DNA of 64,000 nucleotides. Origin: Pseudomonas eucalypticola. Lineage in GTDB: Bacteria > Pseudomonadota > Gammaproteobacteria > Pseudomonadales > Pseudomonadaceae. The notes beneath the pieces are model-generated. The model ran no database searches, had not been told where the DNA came from, and was given only the letters and a program-made list of their open reading frames with translations. The stretch lies in assembly GCF_013374995.1 (NCBI RefSeq), contig NZ_CP056030.1:3814501-3878500 (forward strand), written 5' to 3'. Positions 29,353-38,264 of the stretch are shown here, piece after piece. The position numbers and the translations under genes were made by a program. Numbering within the stretch: the stretch's first letter is position 1; each line of letters starts with the position of its first letter.

Positions 29353-31193
29353 GCGTAGGCTCCCTGAGCGGGCAAGACAAGGGTTGGTTGGCCAGCGGCC
29401 AGTTGCGGGCTGTCCAGGTGGCAGAGAATCTCGCTGCCACCGGCGATCACCCGGCGATTGGGCGCGGTGTAGTTGCACAAGCCTTCCACCCGCAGCGGGC
29501 AACGGTTGAGGAACGTGCACAACTCGCGCTGGTTGACGGTGGGCGCGCTGATGGGTGGCAGCTTGCACGCCACCGCCGTGCTTTCCAGCCAGCCCTGGCG
29601 CAGGGCCGGCACAGAGTTGATCAACAGGTTGGTGTAAGGATGGAACGGTGCCTGCCCCAGCGCCTGGCGGCTGCCGCTTTCAACGATGTGGCCGCTGTAC
29701 ATCACCGCCACGTCGTCACACAGGGCGCGCACGGTGGAAATGTCGTGGCTGATGAAGAGGTACGACACCCCCAGCTCGCGGCGCAGTTCGGCCAGCAGCT
29801 CCAGAATCGCCGCCCCCACCACCGTGTCCAGGGCCGAGGTCACCTCGTCGCACAGAATCAGGTCCGGCTTGGCGGCCAAGGCCCTGGCCAGGTTGACCCG
29901 CTGTTTCTGCCCGCCCGACAGGGCGCCAGGGTGCCGTTCAGCCAGGCTGCGCGGCAGCTTCACCAGGTCCAGCAGTTCATCGATGCGCTGGCGCTGGGCG
30001 GCGCCTTTCAGGCCGTGGCACGCCCGCAAGGGGCGGCCAAGAATAGTGGCGATGCTGTGCATGGGGTTGAGTGCGGTGTCGGCGTTCTGGAACACCATCT
30101 GTATGCGCCGGAACTGGTCTGGCGAACGCCCCTGCAGGTCACTGGACAAGGGCTGGCCGTCGAACATGACCTCGCCACGCGCCGGTTGCAGCAAGCCGGC
30201 CACCACCCGCGCCAGGGTAGACTTGCCCGAGCCTGACTCGCCGATGATGCCGATGGCCTGCCCCCGGTGCAGGGTCAGGTCGATGTCTTCCAGCACGCGG
30301 ATGCGCGGCAGCCCGTGCAGGTCGCGAGGGCCATAGCCGGCGGTCAGGCCGCGCAGGCTCAGCAACGGCGTATCGCCCCGGGCCGCATCGTCGACGCGAA
30401 TCTTCGCCGCCGGGCGCGCGGCCTCCAGCAAACGGCGGGTGTATTCATGGTTCGGCGACTTGAGCAGCGCGGCGGTGCCGTTGTCTTCCAGAATCTGCCC
30501 GCCCTTGAGCACGATGATCTGGTCGGCCATCTGTGCCACCACCGCCAGGTCATGGCTGACGTACACCGCCGTGGCGCCACGCTCGCGCACCACGCGCTTG
30601 AAGGCCCGCAACACCTCGATCTGGGTGGTGACATCCAGCGCCGTGGTTGGCTCGTCGAGCACCACCAGCAGGGGGTCGCTGATCAGCGCCATGGCGGCCA
30701 TGACGCGCTGCAACTGCCCGCCCGAGACCTGGTGCGGGTAACGCTCGCCGATGTGCTCGGGGTCCGGCAGGGCGAGGTCGCGGAACAACTCGATGGCCTT
30801 TGTGCGCAATTGCTCGCGGCTGCCGCCCACACCGTGGATGAGCGCGCCTTCGAGCACCTGATCGATCAAGCGGTGAGCCGGGTTGAACGCCGCTGCGGCG
30901 CTCTGCGCCACGTAGCTCACCCGGTTGCCGCGCAGGCTTTGCAGTTCGCCCTCGCTCAGGGTCAACACGTCTTGATCGCCCAGCCGCACTTCACCGCCGG
31001 CGATGCGGCAGCCACGGCGCGCATAGCCCAGCAACGACAGGGCAATGGTGGTCTTGCCCGAACCCGACTCGCCGATCAGCGCCAGTACTTCCCCGCGTTC
31101 CAGGTTGAAACTCACACCCTTGACGATCTCGGTTTCGCCGCTGTCGCCGCAGGCATTGACCCGCAGGTCCTTGACTTGGATGAGATGGCTCAT
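29349..31193 (-). CDS. Peptide/opine/nickel-type ABC transporter dual ATPase
   Basis: The product is a 614-residue fusion of DppD- and DppF-like ATPases. Domain 1 has GESGSGKTTIALSLLGYARRG, VSGGQLQRVMAAMALI and [12 protein letters not shown]. Domain 2 has [32 protein letters not shown] and LILCDEVTSALD. A C-terminal extension carries cysteines of the oligopeptide-transporter type (CTFLNRCPLRVEGLCN). It drives the two permeases encoded next. Stop and start codons abut the permease gene upstream (TGAATG). Confidence 0.92.
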   Translation of the reverse strand: MSHLIQVKDLRVNACGDSGETEIVKGVSFNLERGEVLALIGESGSGKTTIALSLLGYARRGCRIAGGEVRLGDQDVLTLSEGELQSLRGNRVSYVAQSAAAAFNPAHRLIDQVLEGALIHGVGGSREQLRTKAIELFRDLALPDPEHIGERYPHQVSGGQLQRVMAAMALISDPLLVVLDEPTTALDVTTQIEVLRAFKRVVRERGATAVYVSHDLAVVAQMADQIIVLKGGQILEDNGTAALLKSPNHEYTRRLLEAARPAAKIRVDDAARGDTPLLSLRGLTAGYGPRDLHGLPRIRVLEDIDLTLHRGQAIGIIGESGSGKSTLARVVAGLLQPARGEVMFDGQPLSSDLQGRSPDQFRRIQMVFQNADTALNPMHSIATILGRPLRACHGLKGAAQRQRIDELLDLVKLPRSLAERHPGALSGGQKQRVNLARALAAKPDLILCDEVTSALDTVVGAAILELLAELRRELGVSYLFISHDISTVRALCDDVAVMYSGHIVESGSRQALGQAPFHPYTNLLINSVPALRQGWLESTAVACKLPPISAPTVNQRELCTFLNRCPLRVEGLCNYTAPNRRVIAGGSEILCHLDSPQLAAGQPTLVLPAQGAYA

Positions 31194-32054
31194 TCAGCGC
31201 CCTCCCTGGCTATGCTGGCGACGGCTGGAAATGCTGTCGATCAGCAGGTTGATGCCCACGGTCATGGAGCCGATGGCCAACGCCGGGATCACCAGTGCCG
31301 GCGCCCCCTGGCTAAGGCCGCCGATGTTTTCCCGCACCAGCGAACCCAGGTCGGCGTCCGGCGGCTGCACGCCCAGGCCCAGAAAACTCATGCCACTGAG
31401 CAGCAGCACAATGAAACCGAACCGCAGGCCCAGGTCGGTGAGCACCGGGTTGAGCATGTTCGGCAATATTTCCACGCAAGCGATGTACCAGCGCGGCTCG
31501 CCGCGGGTACGGGCCACTTGCACGTACTCCAGCGCTTCGATGTTGGTGGCCAGGCTGCGGGCAATGCGGTAGCAACCCGGTGCATAGCTGAGCACCGCCG
31601 TGGCAATCAGCAAAGGCACCGAGGCCCCGAACGCCGACACCACCACCAGCGCCAGCATCTTGCTGGGGATGGAAATCAACGCATCCATCAGGCGGCTGAC
31701 GCAGCCGTCCAACCAGCGTGACGATACCACCGAGAGCAAGGCCAAGGAGGTGCCCACGGTGCTGGCGAGTACCGCCGCCACCAGGGCCAGGCCGACGGTG
31801 AAACGCGCGCCGATCAACACCCGGCTGAGCATGTCGCGGCCCAGGTAGTCAGTACCCAGGGGGAACGCCCGGCCTATGTCATCGAACACGTTGCTGGAGA
31901 TCACGTCACCCACGCCGTGGGGCGCCAGCCAGCCGCCGAACAGCGCCACCAGCAGCCAGAAGGCACAGAACCCCGCGCCGACCAGGCCCAACAGCGGCGT
32001 GCGCACCCGAGGGAACGGTTTGAAACGGGCAGACTTGCCAATGACGTTGTTCAT
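31194..32054 (-). CDS. ABC transporter permease, DppC type
   Basis: A 286-residue permease with an N-terminal cytoplasmic segment, about six membrane helices and the LGTDYLGRDMLSRVLIGARFT motif of DppC/OppC proteins. The EAA-like loop is RTRGEPRWYIACVEILPNMLNP. It is paired with the DppB-type permease, whose stop overlaps its start by 4 bases. Confidence 0.92.
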   Translation of the reverse strand: MNNVIGKSARFKPFPRVRTPLLGLVGAGFCAFWLLVALFGGWLAPHGVGDVISSNVFDDIGRAFPLGTDYLGRDMLSRVLIGARFTVGLALVAAVLASTVGTSLALLSVVSSRWLDGCVSRLMDALISIPSKMLALVVVSAFGASVPLLIATAVLSYAPGCYRIARSLATNIEALEYVQVARTRGEPRWYIACVEILPNMLNPVLTDLGLRFGFIVLLLSGMSFLGLGVQPPDADLGSLVRENIGGLSQGAPALVIPALAIGSMTVGINLLIDSISSRRQHSQGGR

Positions 32055-33007
32055 TGCTGTCTCAGCCTCGGGTTGGAAAGGATTGCCGCCACGTCAGCCA
32101 CCAGCACCAGCGCCAGGTAAGCGGCGCAGAACAGCATGGTGCAGGCCTGGACCAGGGCCATGTCGCGGTTGGTCACGGCGTCCACCATCAGGCTGGCGAT
32201 GCCGGGATAGTTGAAGATGGTCTCGACGATGACCACGCCACCCAGCAAGTAGGACAGGCTCAGGGCCACGGCGTTGACGATGGGGCCGATGGCGTTGGGC
32301 AAGGCATGGCGCAGCACGATGCGCACCGGGCTTGCACCCTTGAGGCGGGCCATTTCCACATAGGGGCTGTCGAGCTGGTCGATGACCGCGGCGCGGGTCA
32401 TGCGCGCCATCTGCGCGACGATCACGCAGCACAGGGTCACCACTGGCAAGGCATAGGCGCGCAGAAACGCCAGCGGCGTGTGCACCTCGGTGGCGAACGA
32501 CAGCGCCGAAAGCCAGCGCAGCTTCACCGCGAAGATCAGTACCGCCAGGGTCGCCACCAGGAATTCCGGTACCGCTACCAGGGTCAGGGTACAGAAGCTC
32601 AGCACGCTGTCCAGGCGGCCGCCGCGGCGCATGGCCGAGACGATGCCCAGGGTCAGCGCCACGGGCACCGACACCAGCGCGGTCACGGCCGCCAGCATCA
32701 GTGTGCTGGGCAGGCGCCCCGCCATCAGTTCGCTGACCGGCATGGCGTTGGACACCGAGTCGCCCAGGTGGCCGGTGACCAGGCCGCCCAGCCAGTGCAG
32801 GTAACGGACGATGCCAGGCTGGTCCAGGCCCAACTGGGTGCGCAGCGCTGCCACCTGCTCGGGGGTCGCGAACTGGCCCAGGGCCTGTTGCGCGGCGTCG
32901 CCGGGCAGTATCGCGGTGATGGCGAACACCACCATCGACACGATCAGCAGCGTCAGGGCCACCAGGCCCAGGCGCCGCGCGATCAGCCAGTACAGAGTGT
33001 TGTGCAT
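32051..33007 (-). CDS. ABC transporter permease, DppB type
   Basis: A 318-residue permease with the DppB pattern: ARRLGLVALTLLIVSMVVFAITAILPGD at the start, LGLDQPGIVRYLHWLGGLVTGHLGDS, and the loop ARLKGASPVRIVLRHALPNAIGP. It forms the importer channel with the DppC-type partner. A REP-like hairpin (33054-33082) separates it from the binding-protein gene upstream. Confidence 0.92.
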   Translation of the reverse strand: MHNTLYWLIARRLGLVALTLLIVSMVVFAITAILPGDAAQQALGQFATPEQVAALRTQLGLDQPGIVRYLHWLGGLVTGHLGDSVSNAMPVSELMAGRLPSTLMLAAVTALVSVPVALTLGIVSAMRRGGRLDSVLSFCTLTLVAVPEFLVATLAVLIFAVKLRWLSALSFATEVHTPLAFLRAYALPVVTLCCVIVAQMARMTRAAVIDQLDSPYVEMARLKGASPVRIVLRHALPNAIGPIVNAVALSLSYLLGGVVIVETIFNYPGIASLMVDAVTNRDMALVQACTMLFCAAYLALVLVADVAAILSNPRLRQQ

Positions 33008-33053
33008 GGTACGTCTCCTGCACCTGTGTGTTTACCCGGTTCAACGCGTTCCC

Positions 33054-33082
33054 GTAGCCGCGGCCTTCGGCAGCGGCTACGA
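33054..33082. repeat. Short REP-like hairpin inside the operon
   Basis: CGTAGCCGC (33054-33062) pairs with GCGGCTACG (33074-33082) around GGCCTTCGGCA. It follows the stop of the binding-protein gene and precedes the permease genes. A hairpin here commonly protects the 5' binding-protein message and lowers permease output. Confidence 0.7.
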
Positions 33083-33091
33083 AGGCTGAGG

Positions 33092-34735
33092 TCAGGCGTC
33101 CAGCCACACCTGCTCGGCGAACATGTAACCCATGAAACCGCCCAGCGGGTTGCTGCCGTAGCCCTTGATGCGCGCGTCCACCCCATCGATGTTGCTGATG
33201 AACACCGGAATGCCGATGCCGCAGTGGTCGTGCACCAGGGTCTGCATGTCCTTGTACATCTGGCTGCGCTTGGCATCGTCGGTCTCGCCGCGGGCGGTCA
33301 TCAGCAACTGGTCGAACTGCTCGTTCTTCCAGCCCGACTCGTTCCAGGGCGCCGTGGACTGGAAGAACTGCGAGAAGATGATGTCAGCGTTGGGCCGTGG
33401 GTTGATGTTGCCGAAACTGATGGGGTGCTTCATCCAATGGTTGGACCAGTAGCCATCCGACGGCAAGCGGTTCACGGTCAGGTCCAGGCCGGCCTGCTTG
33501 GCCGACTGCTGCAACAGCACCGCCATGTCCACCGAACCGGTGGCGGCCGGCGAGGCCACCAATGGCATCTTGACGCTGGCCATGCCGGCTTTCTTCAACA
33601 GGAAGCGCGCTTTGTCCGGGTCGTACGGCGTCTGCGGCAGGTCGGCATTGTAGTAGCGCGAACCGGGCGCGATCGGGTGGTCGTTGCCCACTACCGCATA
33701 ACCGCGGAACACCGCCGACTTCACCTGCTCACGGTCCAGCAGGTACTTCATGGCCTGGCTGAAATCGGCATTCTGGGTGGGCATCTGGTCCTGCCGCAGG
33801 ATCATGTCGGTGTAGTTGCCCGACGGCGCGTCCACCACCGCGTGCCCGGCACTGGCGGCGATGCGGGCGGTGGAGCGCGGGTTGACCTCGTTGATCATGT
33901 GCACGTCGCCGGACAGCAGCGCATTGACCCGTGACGGCTCATCGGAGATGGCGATGAACTCGATCTCGTCCAGGTACGGCAGGCCCGGTTTCCAGTAGTT
34001 GGGGTTGCGCGCCGCCACCGAGCGCACGCCTGGGCGGAACTCCTTGACGGTGAACGGCCCGGTGCCGATGCCCAGGTTGAAGTCGGTAGTACCGGCTGGC
34101 ACGATCAACAGGTGCGACACGGCCAAAATCGATGGCAGCTCGGCGTTGGGCGCGCTCAGCTTGATCTGTACTTCCAGCGGGCCGGTCGCCTTGATCTCGG
34201 CGAACTGCTCCATCAGCGGCATGACCTTGGAGCCGGTGGCCGGATCCTTGTGCCGGGTCAGGGAAAACACCACGTCCTCGGCGGTCAGCGACTTGCCGTT
34301 ATGGAAGGTGATGCCGTTGCGCAGGGTGATGACCCACAGGCTGGCATCGGTGTGGTCGATTTTCTCGGCGAGTTCAAGCTGTGGCACCAGGTGCGAGTCG
34401 AAACGGGTCAGGCCGTTGTAGAACATGTACTGGCGGGCGTAGTCGGTGGACAGTGCGCCCTTGGCCGGGTCCAGGGTGTCGGCGGTAGACGACGACATGC
34501 CGGCCACGCGAATTTTTCCGCCCTTCTTGCCCACGGTGGCGGGGCCGGCATCGGCTTCGGCGGCGAACACCGAACCGGCGCCTCCCAGCAAGCCACCGAC
34601 GCTGCTGGCCATGATCCCTGCCACCCCCAGCATGCGCAGGGCGTCACGGCGTGACATGCCACGGTTCAAACCATCGAAAATACGCACACTGTCGGCGCCG
34701 GTGATGAGCTGGGCTTCGACCTTCTTGTCTGTCAT
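33092..34735 (-). CDS. Tat-exported extracellular solute-binding protein, family 5
   Basis: The product is 547 residues. Export appears to be by the Tat pathway: NRGMSRRDALRMLGVAG at about residues 24-40 has the twin arginine, followed by a hydrophobic stretch and FAAEA. The mature part is a peptide/nickel/opine-type binding protein (TLDPAKGALSTDYARQYMFY, LRNGITFHNGKSLTAEDVVFSLTRHKDP, ARNPNYWKPGLPYLDEIEF). It captures the substrate of the importer and is the most abundant product expected from the operon. Tat use suggests folding before export. The ligand is unknown. Confidence 0.92.
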   Translation of the reverse strand: MTDKKVEAQLITGADSVRIFDGLNRGMSRRDALRMLGVAGIMASSVGGLLGGAGSVFAAEADAGPATVGKKGGKIRVAGMSSSTADTLDPAKGALSTDYARQYMFYNGLTRFDSHLVPQLELAEKIDHTDASLWVITLRNGITFHNGKSLTAEDVVFSLTRHKDPATGSKVMPLMEQFAEIKATGPLEVQIKLSAPNAELPSILAVSHLLIVPAGTTDFNLGIGTGPFTVKEFRPGVRSVAARNPNYWKPGLPYLDEIEFIAISDEPSRVNALLSGDVHMINEVNPRSTARIAASAGHAVVDAPSGNYTDMILRQDQMPTQNADFSQAMKYLLDREQVKSAVFRGYAVVGNDHPIAPGSRYYNADLPQTPYDPDKARFLLKKAGMASVKMPLVASPAATGSVDMAVLLQQSAKQAGLDLTVNRLPSDGYWSNHWMKHPISFGNINPRPNADIIFSQFFQSTAPWNESGWKNEQFDQLLMTARGETDDAKRSQMYKDMQTLVHDHCGIGIPVFISNIDGVDARIKGYGSNPLGGFMGYMFAEQVWLDA

Positions 34736-34816
34736 GGCGGTTCTACCTGTCGAGAATCGGGTTACACGAAGGGCTCGCGGTTGGCCGCGAACGTGCTTGA
34801 ACGAAAGCAGGTTGAA

Positions 34817-36091
34817 TCAGTGCAAGTGGTCCTGCAGCCGGTAGTACGCGCCTACCAGGGGCAGGAACCAGGGTTTGCCGAAATGCCCCGGAATGGCTGG
34901 CCAGTCGAGCCCGCGCCAGGGGTTGGCCGCGGCATTGCCGTCCAGCACATCGGCCATCACCCGGCCCATGTGCACCGACATCTGCACGCCATGGCCGCTG
35001 TAGCCCATGGAGTGGAAAATACCGCCATGCTGGCCGGCCCGTGGCAGGCGGTCGGCGGTCATGTCCACCAACCCGCCCCAGCAATAATCGATGCGCACCC
35101 GGGCCAGTTCCGGGAACATCTGCGCCAGGGCCGCGCGCAGAATCTCGCCGCTCTTGGCGTCGGAACGCGGGCTGGACATGGCGAAGCGCGCCCGGCCGCC
35201 AAACAGCAGGCGGTTGTCCGGCGTCACACGGAAATAATTGCCGATGATGCGGCTGGTCACGTACGAGCGCTGGGCCGGCAGCAACCGGGCTAGCAGGTCA
35301 GGGGCCAGTACCTCGGTGACAATGATGAAACTGCCCACCGGGGCCATGCGCCGGCGGTACCAGTTCAGGTCGCCTACCTGGGACGCCCCCGAGGCCAGCA
35401 ACAACTGCTTGGCCTGCACCGTGCCGCGTGCCGTGTGCACCTGGTACCCGCCCGCCCTGGCCTGCCACTGGCTGACCGCGGCGTTTTCGTAGATCAGCGC
35501 CCCCTTGCGCGCGGCCGCCTCGGCCAGCCCCACGCCAAAACGGCCCACATGCATCTGCACGCCATTGCGCTGCAACAGGCCGCCGTGAAACTGATCCGAG
35601 TCCACCTCGCGGCGCACCTCGGCGGCCGACAGCAACTGCACGTCGGCATCCACCTCGCGGCGAATCAGTTCACAGGTTCTGGCCATGCCGGCGAAATGCT
35701 CCGGCTTGGCGGCCAGCTTCAGTTTCCCATTGCGCTGGTAATGACAGTCGATGCCCTCGCTGTGCACGATTTCGTCCACGCTGGCCACCGCGCTTTCATA
35801 AGCCTGGTAGAACGCTCGGGCCTGCCCTGCGCCCAGCTTGGCCGACAACACCGCGTAGTCCTGGGCCACCCCGGTGTTGCATTGCCCGCCGTTGCGCCCC
35901 GATGCTTCGCCGATCACGCGGCCGGCCTCGAACACCGCGACCCGGGCGCCTTTTAGCGCCAAGGCACGCGCCGCCGACAGGCCGGTGAAGCCACCCCCCA
36001 CCACGGCCACGTCAACCTGCCCCTCGACCGGCCCGGCCTGGCCGAGGCCGAAGGCCGGGGCGGTATCCAACCAGTAGGATTCACTGCTCAT
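34817..36091 (-). CDS. FAD-dependent amine oxidase (PuuB/DadA-like)
   Basis: This is a 424-residue single-chain flavoprotein. The FAD motif VDVAVVGGGFTGLSAARALALKGARV is at about residues 26-51, then GEASGRNGGQCNTGVAQDY, typical of gamma-glutamylputrescine oxidases, and MGYSGHGVQMSVHMGRVMAD at the C-terminus. It oxidises a primary or secondary amine with oxygen or a quinone. It is a second, distinct oxidase in the same operon as the three-subunit enzyme, so the pathway may contain two successive amine oxidations. Confidence 0.87.
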   Translation of the reverse strand: MSSESYWLDTAPAFGLGQAGPVEGQVDVAVVGGGFTGLSAARALALKGARVAVFEAGRVIGEASGRNGGQCNTGVAQDYAVLSAKLGAGQARAFYQAYESAVASVDEIVHSEGIDCHYQRNGKLKLAAKPEHFAGMARTCELIRREVDADVQLLSAAEVRREVDSDQFHGGLLQRNGVQMHVGRFGVGLAEAAARKGALIYENAAVSQWQARAGGYQVHTARGTVQAKQLLLASGASQVGDLNWYRRRMAPVGSFIIVTEVLAPDLLARLLPAQRSYVTSRIIGNYFRVTPDNRLLFGGRARFAMSSPRSDAKSGEILRAALAQMFPELARVRIDYCWGGLVDMTADRLPRAGQHGGIFHSMGYSGHGVQMSVHMGRVMADVLDGNAAANPWRGLDWPAIPGHFGKPWFLPLVGAYYRLQDHLH

Positions 36092-36149
36092 GTACGGCTC
36101 CTGCAGGCAATGGGAACGGGCGCCAGCGTGGCGGCGCCCTGGGGTGCGC

Positions 36150-36821
36150 TTACAACCCGACGAGGCCCGGCAGGCCGCCGATGTCGCTGATCTGGTTGTA
36201 CTCGTAGCTGGCGTTGGCCGCAGGCTCATGGCCCCGGGCAACGAAGGCCTTGTTCTTGATGCCCATGTCATGGGCCGAGAACAGGTCGTAGCGGAAGCTG
36301 GAGGACACGTGGAGCACGTCCTCGGGACCGCAGCCCAGGTTGTCCAGCATGAACTCGAAGGCCGCCAGGCGCGGCTTGTACACCTTGGCCTGGTCGGCGG
36401 TGAATACCTTGTGGAACGGCACGCCCAGCTTGTCCACATTGGACATGATCTGCGAATCGCTGGCGTTGGAGAAAATCACCAGGGGGATCTTGTCGGCGAT
36501 CTTCGCCAGGCCCGCGGTCACATCCGGGTGCGGGCCCCAGGTCGGCACGGCGTCGTAGTAGAGGCGTGCCTCGGCTTCGCTGAACGCTACGCCCCAGCGT
36601 TTGCAGGTGCGCTCCAGGGCGTTTTTGAGGATGACGTCGTAGGGCTGCCAGTCGCCCATCACTTCATCCAGGCGGTAGGACGAGAAACTCTTGACGAAGG
36701 CGTCCATCTTTTCGGCCGCCACGCGGTCGGCGAACAGCTCACGGGTCATGGTGCCCATGTGAAAATTGGTGAGGGTGCCGTAGCAATCGAAGGTGATGTA
36801 TTTGGGGCGAAGAAAGCTCAT
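36150..36821 (-). CDS. HAD type II hydrolase (2-haloacid dehalogenase-like)
   Basis: The product is 223 residues from ATG 36821 (AGGACGG precedes it). The nucleophile motif is ITFDCYGTLTNF, motif II is LVIFSNASDSQIM and the Lys motif is AKVYKPRLAAFEFML. The last active-site loop reads HVSSSFRYDLFSAHD and has an altered spacing, without the Asn of true haloacid dehalogenases (VSSNxWD). It is therefore better called a type II HAD hydrolase of unknown substrate. It is the first gene of the operon running to 26520. Confidence 0.82.
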   Translation of the reverse strand: MSFLRPKYITFDCYGTLTNFHMGTMTRELFADRVAAEKMDAFVKSFSSYRLDEVMGDWQPYDVILKNALERTCKRWGVAFSEAEARLYYDAVPTWGPHPDVTAGLAKIADKIPLVIFSNASDSQIMSNVDKLGVPFHKVFTADQAKVYKPRLAAFEFMLDNLGCGPEDVLHVSSSFRYDLFSAHDMGIKNKAFVARGHEPAANASYEYNQISDIGGLPGLVGL

Positions 36822-37416
36822 GGTGCCGTCCTGAGTTCGTGGAAGTCTGTGGCGCAAAGGCCCGTTGTTGCAGTCCAGGGGAGGGCAACCCTCCGTTGCG
36901 CAGCGACTTCATTACACCACTGTGAAATCAGCAGATGGCGTTTAAAGCGCAGGCTGGAAAACACAAAAAACCGTTTTGACACGTCCCCGCAGCATTGCGT
37001 GCTTTCTGCTCCACACGCGGGCAAAGGCTGCAAAAGTGCGCCGTTTTGGCCCCGGAATTCGGGACCCGGACGGCAGCAGCCGGCCAACGGCAGCAGAATC
37101 TGCGCCGGAAAAGACCAATGCAAGACGAGCGCCAGGCGCGTGGGGGCCTTGAAAAAACGGGGGTTTGCCGCTGCTTTATAGAGGGGCCCACCGCACCACG
37201 CCTGCAGGCGGCCTGCGGCAAGCAGAATCTGCTGAAGATAACCCTGCGGACCTGGCTCGGTCCTGGCATTTGCTGCTGAGCGCCGTGGCGGTGGAAGCAG
37301 TTAATGTGGCCCGCCCCGTGCCGCCGTGCACAATCTGCCGAAGTTGTCTCGCCCCCTTGCCAGCCCTCGGCGCAGGTGCGATACAAGGCGCCATCGCGAC
37401 CCACCGGAGCCCCCCC
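36822..37416. other. 595-base divergent intergenic region
   Basis: This gap separates the oxidase/ABC operon (minus) from the GNAT gene (plus). Open frames exist on both strands but lack family features or start signals, and I treat them as non-coding. It contains the sigma-54-type promoter at 37119-37134. The long distance upstream of that promoter leaves room for activator sites, but I see no clear inverted repeat of an NtrC type. Confidence 0.6.
37119..37134 (-). promoter_or_regulatory. Sigma-54-type promoter of the oxidase/ABC operon
   Basis: The minus strand reads TGGCGCTCGTCTTGCA. GG and GC are separated by exactly 10 bases and TTGCA is exact against the consensus TGGCACGN4TTGCW. The predicted start near 37108 gives a leader of about 286 bases before the first gene. 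Sigma-54 control would require an enhancer-binding activator, not encoded in this neighbourhood. Confidence 0.5.
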
Positions 37417-38247
37417 ATGCCTGACTACACGTACCGCCCCATGACCGCCGCCGACGTACCGGCCGCCCATGCCTTGTCCGTTGCCCTGAAGTGGCCGCAC
37501 CGCGCCCAGGACTGGGCCATGCTGCAGAGTGTCGCCGACGGCTTCGTCGCCCTGGACAACGGCCGCGTCATCGGCTCGGCCTTCGCCTGCCACCAGGGCG
37601 CGTGGTCGACCATCGGCCTGGTGATCGTCAGTGACGACTACCAGGGCCATGGCATTGGCCGGCGCTTGATGGACCTGGCACTGGCAAGCATCGGCCCACG
37701 CACGGCGCTATTGAATGCCACCGTGGCGGGGGCGCCGCTGTACCGCAAAATGGGTTTCGTGGAATTCGGCCACATTCAGCAACGCCAGGGGACCGTGGGC
37801 GCCCTGACCGCGCCTGCCACGCCGGGCCGCGGGCTGACGGCGGCAGACCACCCCCGCATGAGCGCGCTGGCCAGTGCCGCTACCGGGCTGGCGCGCGGCA
37901 GCGTGATGCAGGCGGTGTTTGCCGACATCGAGCAGGCGGTTGGCATCGATGTCGACGGCCAACTTCAGGCCTTCGCCGTGCTTCGCCCATTCGGCCGCGG
38001 CCGCTGCATAGGCCCGGTGGTGGCCGGCAGCGCCGAGCAGGCGCAAGGGCTGATCGAGCACCTGCTGGCCCAGGTGCCGGATGCCTTCGTGCGCATCGAC
38101 ATCCCCGTGGGCTGTGGGCTTGAAGGGTTCCTGGACAGCGTCGGTTTGCCCGGGGTGGATACCGTTACCTGCATGAGCCGCGGGGAAATCCCGCGGCCCT
38201 CGGGTGACGCGCGTGCCTTTGCGTTGGTCACTCAGGCCATTGGTTGA
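37417..38247 (+). CDS. GNAT-family N-acetyltransferase
   Basis: This encodes 276 residues. The ATG at 37417 (MPDYTYRPMTAADVPAAHAL) is chosen because the in-frame sequence upstream does not look coding and GGAG lies near. The first 130 residues are the GNAT fold with the acetyl-CoA loop VIVSDDYQGHGIGRRLMDLAL and APLYRKMGFVEFG. The C-terminal half is a second, divergent acyltransferase-like domain (FADIEQAVGIDVDGQLQAFAVLRPFGRGR). The acceptor is unknown. The cupin gene starts 17 bases after its stop, so they probably form an operon. Confidence 0.88.
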   Translation: MPDYTYRPMTAADVPAAHALSVALKWPHRAQDWAMLQSVADGFVALDNGRVIGSAFACHQGAWSTIGLVIVSDDYQGHGIGRRLMDLALASIGPRTALLNATVAGAPLYRKMGFVEFGHIQQRQGTVGALTAPATPGRGLTAADHPRMSALASAATGLARGSVMQAVFADIEQAVGIDVDGQLQAFAVLRPFGRGRCIGPVVAGSAEQAQGLIEHLLAQVPDAFVRIDIPVGCGLEGFLDSVGLPGVDTVTCMSRGEIPRPSGDARAFALVTQAIG

Positions 38248-38264
38248 TTGCAAGGGAAAAAGAT

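Noticed and set aside
36150..36821. Calling the first operon gene a true haloacid dehalogenase
   Set aside because: The catalytic Asn loop is not conserved, and nothing in the context indicates halogenated substrates.
36928..37650. Minus-strand open frame covering the gap and part of the GNAT gene
   Set aside because: No family motifs, and it overlaps the GNAT coding sequence antisense; treated as non-coding.
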